Origin: HKST-UBA85 sp035654775
GTDB taxonomy: Bacteria; Bacteroidota; Bacteroidia; Flavobacteriales; Flavobacteriaceae
Direction of reading: 5' to 3'
Assembly: GCA_035654775.1 (NCBI GenBank)
Contig: DASRWB010000036.1
Location: forward strand, 1 to 8,634
Length of the DNA stretch: 8,634 nucleotides
Under the pieces are notes generated by a model. The model saw nothing but the letters and a program-made list of their open reading frames with translations, searched no databases and had not been told where the DNA came from. The position numbers and the translations under genes are program-made. Positions 5,895-8,634 of the stretch are shown piece after piece (position 1 is the first letter of the stretch; each line of letters begins with the position of its first letter).

Positions 5895-7328
5895 ATGAGA
5901 CCAAGTACTGTTGCCGAATTATTAAACTCCACTTCTTTTTTACAAGAAATCGAATTAAAAGGTTGGGTGAAAACCTTTAGAGCCAATCGGTTTATTGCAT
6001 TAAATGACGGCTCTACGCTTCAAAATATTCAATGTGTTGTAGATTTTGAAAAAACAGATGAAACCTTACTAAAGCGAATAACTACCGGTGCCGCTGTACA
6101 TATTAAAGGGCAACTGGTAGAAAGCCAGGGTAAAGGACAAAACGTTGAGATACAAGTAAACACCCTTGCTGTTTTAGGCGACAGCGATCCGGAGACGTAT
6201 CCTATTCAGCCTAAAAAACATTCGTTTGAATTTTTAAGAGAAAATGCTCACCTGCGTGTTCGCACACAAACTTTTAGTGCCGTTATGCGTCTTCGGTCGG
6301 CGTTGTCCTTTGCCATACACAAATATTTTAATGACCATGGGTTTTACTACATGCACACTCCCATAATTACAGGCAGCGATGCCGAAGGTGCCGGAGAAAT
6401 GTTTCGGGTTTCTGTTTTAGACCCGAAAAATCCACCCCAAAAAGAAGACGGCAGTGTAGACTTTTCTAAAGATTTTTTTGGTAAAGAAACAAATTTGACC
6501 GTTTCGGGACAATTGGAAGCCGAGACCTACGCAATGGCCTTGGGTAAAGTATACACTTTTGGTCCTACCTTTAGAGCTGAAAACTCTAACACTTCACGCC
6601 ATTTGGCCGAGTTTTGGATGATAGAGCCCGAAGTGGCCTTTATGGATTTGGCCGGGAATATGGATTTGGCAGAAAGCTTTTTAAAGTTTGTGTTGCGCTA
6701 TGTTTTAGAAAACAACCGTGAAGACCTTGCATTTCTGGAAAAGCGATTGCTGGAGGAAGAAAAAACAAAGCCGCAAGCAGAACGCAGTGAGCTCAGCCTG
6801 ATAGAAAAACTAAACTTTGTAACAGACAACCATTTTAAAAGAGTGAGCTATACTGAAGCCATCGAAATCTTAAAAAACAGCAAGCCCAATAAAAAGAAAA
6901 AATTCAATTATCCTGTTGAAAACTGGGGTACCGATTTACAAAGTGAGCACGAGCGTTACCTGGTAGAAAAACACTTTAAAGCACCGGTAATTCTGTTTGA
7001 CTATCCGGCAAACATTAAAGCCTTCTACATGCGCTTGAACGAAGACGGTAAAACCGTAAGGGCCATGGATATTTTATTTCCCGGTATTGGTGAAATGGTT
7101 GGCGGCAGCCAAAGAGAAGAGCGTCTGGACGTTCTAAAAGAGAAAATGAAAGCTTTAGGCATCGATGAAGAAGAACTCTGGTGGTATCTGGACTTGCGCA
7201 AATACGGTACTGCCGTACATTCCGGTTTTGGGCTGGGATTTGAGCGACTGGTGATGTTTGTAACCGGTATGGGCAACATACGCGATGTGATTCCGTATCC
7301 AAGAACACCGCAGAATGCAGAATTCTAA
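5895..7328 (+). CDS. asnS: Asparagine--tRNA ligase (AsnRS)
   Basis: This class IIb aminoacyl-tRNA synthetase charges tRNA-Asn with asparagine in the cytoplasm. The N-terminal OB-fold anticodon-binding domain covers about residues 17-100 (GWVKTFRANRFIALNDGS, 23-40). The catalytic core includes HTPIITGSDAEGAGEMFRVS (154-173), motif 2 FRAENSNTSRHLAEFW (226-241) and MIEPE, the AsnRS-typical SEHERYLVEKHFKAPV (350-365) and FYMRLNEDGKTVRAMD (377-392), and motif 3 with GFGLGFERLVMFVTG and IPYPRTP (444-472). AEFW and the KAFYMR block distinguish it from AspRS. At 477 residues it is about ten longer than E. coli AsnRS (466, from memory); the extra length is a charged Lys/Glu-rich stretch near 284-300 and NSKPNKKKKF near 328-337. 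A direct AsnRS implies Asn-tRNA need not be made by the amidotransferase route. It ends at a strong terminator. Confidence 0.97.
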   Translation: MRPSTVAELLNSTSFLQEIELKGWVKTFRANRFIALNDGSTLQNIQCVVDFEKTDETLLKRITTGAAVHIKGQLVESQGKGQNVEIQVNTLAVLGDSDPETYPIQPKKHSFEFLRENAHLRVRTQTFSAVMRLRSALSFAIHKYFNDHGFYYMHTPIITGSDAEGAGEMFRVSVLDPKNPPQKEDGSVDFSKDFFGKETNLTVSGQLEAETYAMALGKVYTFGPTFRAENSNTSRHLAEFWMIEPEVAFMDLAGNMDLAESFLKFVLRYVLENNREDLAFLEKRLLEEEKTKPQAERSELSLIEKLNFVTDNHFKRVSYTEAIEILKNSKPNKKKKFNYPVENWGTDLQSEHERYLVEKHFKAPVILFDYPANIKAFYMRLNEDGKTVRAMDILFPGIGEMVGGSQREERLDVLKEKMKALGIDEEELWWYLDLRKYGTAVHSGFGLGFERLVMFVTGMGNIRDVIPYPRTPQNAEF

Positions 7329-7355
7329 ATATACACCATCTTCTGATAATTACAG

Positions 7356-7400
7356 AAAACAATTTGCGTTACTATCTAATGTAGATTGTTTTTTTTATTT
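7356..7400 (+). terminator. Intrinsic terminator after asnS
   Basis: A long hairpin (left arm 7356-7371, loop CTATC 7372-7376, right arm 7377-7392) pairs over 16 positions, three of them G-T wobbles, and runs into TTTTATTT. The U-rich 3' arm after an A-rich 5' arm is typical of low-GC terminators. The wobbles are G-U pairs only when read on the plus strand; on the minus strand they become C-A mismatches, so the structure mainly serves asnS rather than the convergent HlyD gene. Confidence 0.8.
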
Positions 7401-7410
7401 AATTGGCATT

Positions 7411-8634
7411 CTATCTCTTAAATATATCCTTCAATTGATAGAAAAACCGTTCTATTAAACGTAAGTCCTCAGTAATGATTTCGGCTGAACCTCGCATTTC
7501 TTGTTTGAAATCGATTTCCTTATTGTAAGATGTAATCAATTTTTTAGGGAGTTCAACATCTATATAATAAAACCCTTCGGAGTCTGCAATAAGTGATATG
7601 TTTTTAATCGTTCCGTTGAGAACCCCAAACTCCGTATCCAGATAATTTTCAAGTTTGATATTGACTCGCTGACCAACTTTTATCTTTCCAGAATTTTGAA
7701 TGGGTGTTTTTAACTTGGCAATGTATATGACATTTCCATTGGGGATTATTGTAAATACCAAATCGCCTTGATTTACGGTTTGATTAACATTCCAATAATT
7801 CAAAAAAGACACCTTACCTTGTATTTCAGATTGCAATACATAGAGGTATTCCCAATCCTTAATCGCTTTTTTTAATTGGTTAAATGATTGTATCACGTTC
7901 TTGAGCAAGGTCATTTCTTCCCTGACCTGGTTGATTTCTGTCCCTTTGGAGGTTTTATGGGCATTGCTTATGGCTTCACGGATTTGTGAAATAGAGGACT
8001 CAAAGTTCTTGAAATTACGCTCTGCTTGAGCATATTCCAGTTGTTTGCCTTCAAAATCCTGCGCCGAAATGATTCCTTTTTCAAATAAAGATCTGTTTCG
8101 TTCTAAATCCTTTTCTTTAAAATTCAGCTCTGTTCTGTTGATTTCCTTTTGTGACTGTAAACTTCGTAGTCTATTGTTCAATTCAGAAACGGAAAAACTA
8201 TTGGCTATCGCCTCATTGGTAAATGGTTGTAATTGCTTATTTAATTGATATTGTATATAGCTATTTTCAAAAAGAGCGTACTGTGATTCAATATCCCCTA
8301 AAAACAACACAGGAATACTATCAATAGGAAAACTAAAATCCCTTGTATTCACCTTAATGGTATTCATTATGGATTTTAATTTAAAAACATCTTGATAATT
8401 AGCCGTATTTTCAATAATGGCCAATGGTTGTTTGGTATGTACCAATTCGTTTTCTGATACCAGGATAGCATCAAACTTTCCTGTAATTTTTGCATATTCT
8501 TTTTGTGGTGGTACTTGAGTTGTTACCGTTGCTTCAGATGTAATAATATCCGGGTATTTTACAAACCAGGAAATAAGAAACAACATTAGTATTAAAACCA
8601 GAAACAGTACATTGCCCCAACGTATCATCCAATG
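7411..8634 (-). CDS. HlyD-family periplasmic adaptor, 5' end beyond window
   Basis: Inner-membrane-anchored membrane-fusion (adaptor) protein that links an inner-membrane ABC exporter to an outer-membrane channel. Positions here are counted from the Met whose codon occupies 8628-8626. A single TM lies at about 6-23 (WFVKYPDI follows), then a first half-lipoyl segment (KITGKFDAILVSENELVHTKQPLAIIEN, about 47-74). A long helical hairpin/coiled coil (about 145-260) contains the family-typical LFEKGIISAQDFEGKQLEYAQAE (181-203). The second half-lipoyl segment (GKVSFLNYWNVNQTVNQGD, 271-289) is followed by a beta-barrel/C-terminal domain to residue 405. The frame stays open to the window edge (His-Trp precede that Met), and related proteins usually have a cytoplasmic N-terminal tail, so the real start is probably outside and the gene is recorded as partial. 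Bacteroidota adaptors of this shape often sit with peptidase-containing ABC transporters for bacteriocin-like peptides; no partner is visible here. The stop codon is 82 bases from that of asnS, tail to tail. Confidence 0.88.
   Translation of the reverse strand, partial: HWMIRWGNVLFLVLILMLFLISWFVKYPDIITSEATVTTQVPPQKEYAKITGKFDAILVSENELVHTKQPLAIIENTANYQDVFKLKSIMNTIKVNTRDFSFPIDSIPVLFLGDIESQYALFENSYIQYQLNKQLQPFTNEAIANSFSVSELNNRLRSLQSQKEINRTELNFKEKDLERNRSLFEKGIISAQDFEGKQLEYAQAERNFKNFESSISQIREAISNAHKTSKGTEINQVREEMTLLKNVIQSFNQLKKAIKDWEYLYVLQSEIQGKVSFLNYWNVNQTVNQGDLVFTIIPNGNVIYIAKLKTPIQNSGKIKVGQRVNIKLENYLDTEFGVLNGTIKNISLIADSEGFYYIDVELPKKLITSYNKEIDFKQEMRGSAEIITEDLRLIERFFYQLKDIFKR

Noticed and set aside
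7015..7362. Two minus-strand frames (115 and 84 residues) opposite the end of asnS
   Set aside because: They lie opposite AsnRS motif 3 and neighbouring conserved codons; their Arg/Ser/Pro-rich composition is typical of antisense shadows.
8045..8248. 67-residue plus-strand frame inside the HlyD gene
   Set aside because: It is antisense to the coiled-coil coding region, with Ser/Phe/Leu-rich composition produced by the opposite strand.

Overview
The window looks like a chromosomal segment of a member of the Bacteroidota, most likely a marine-type Flavobacteriaceae. The reasons are the A/T-rich coding style, promoters of the TAnnTTTG type just upstream of start codons, no clear Shine-Dalgarno sequences, an outer-membrane protein recognisable as the barrel half of DUF5686, and an AsnRS and a two-halved RND/MMPL exporter that read like flavobacterial homologues. 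This placement is by recognition; no search was run.

Layout, left to right. (1) 37-1353, plus strand: pyrH (UMP kinase) and frr (ribosome recycling factor), the end of the usual translation cluster. (2) 1387-2667, plus strand: a secreted, predicted outer-membrane beta-barrel protein resembling only the C-terminal half of the DUF5686 / carboxypeptidase-regulatory-like family. (3) 2748-3284, minus strand: a small lipoprotein with an unusual C-terminal Cys-rich / DGDGDG module. It converges on the barrel gene and diverges from the next gene. (4) 3454-5850, plus strand: a 798-residue RND/MMPL-family exporter with its own promoter. (5) 5895-7328, plus strand: asnS with its own promoter, ending in a strong intrinsic terminator at 7356-7400. 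(6) 7411 to the right edge, minus strand: an HlyD-family periplasmic adaptor whose 5' end lies outside the window. It is probably the last gene of an export operon (peptide/bacteriocin or other type I-like secretion) lying to the right.

The plus-strand genes look like a housekeeping block: nucleotide supply, ribosome recycling, envelope proteins and tRNA charging. The minus-strand lipoprotein and the HlyD gene look like accessory insertions into or beside it. No gene-free stretch exceeds 300 bases; the longest is the 169-base divergent region 3285-3453, which holds two promoters and an ATA repeat. I see no tRNA, rRNA, CRISPR array, insertion sequence or transposase.

I find no clear new multi-gene system here. 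The items most worth following up are the Cys-rich lipoprotein, the half-length DUF5686 barrel protein, the missing acidic residues in TM4 of the RND exporter, and whatever the HlyD gene belongs to beyond the right edge.
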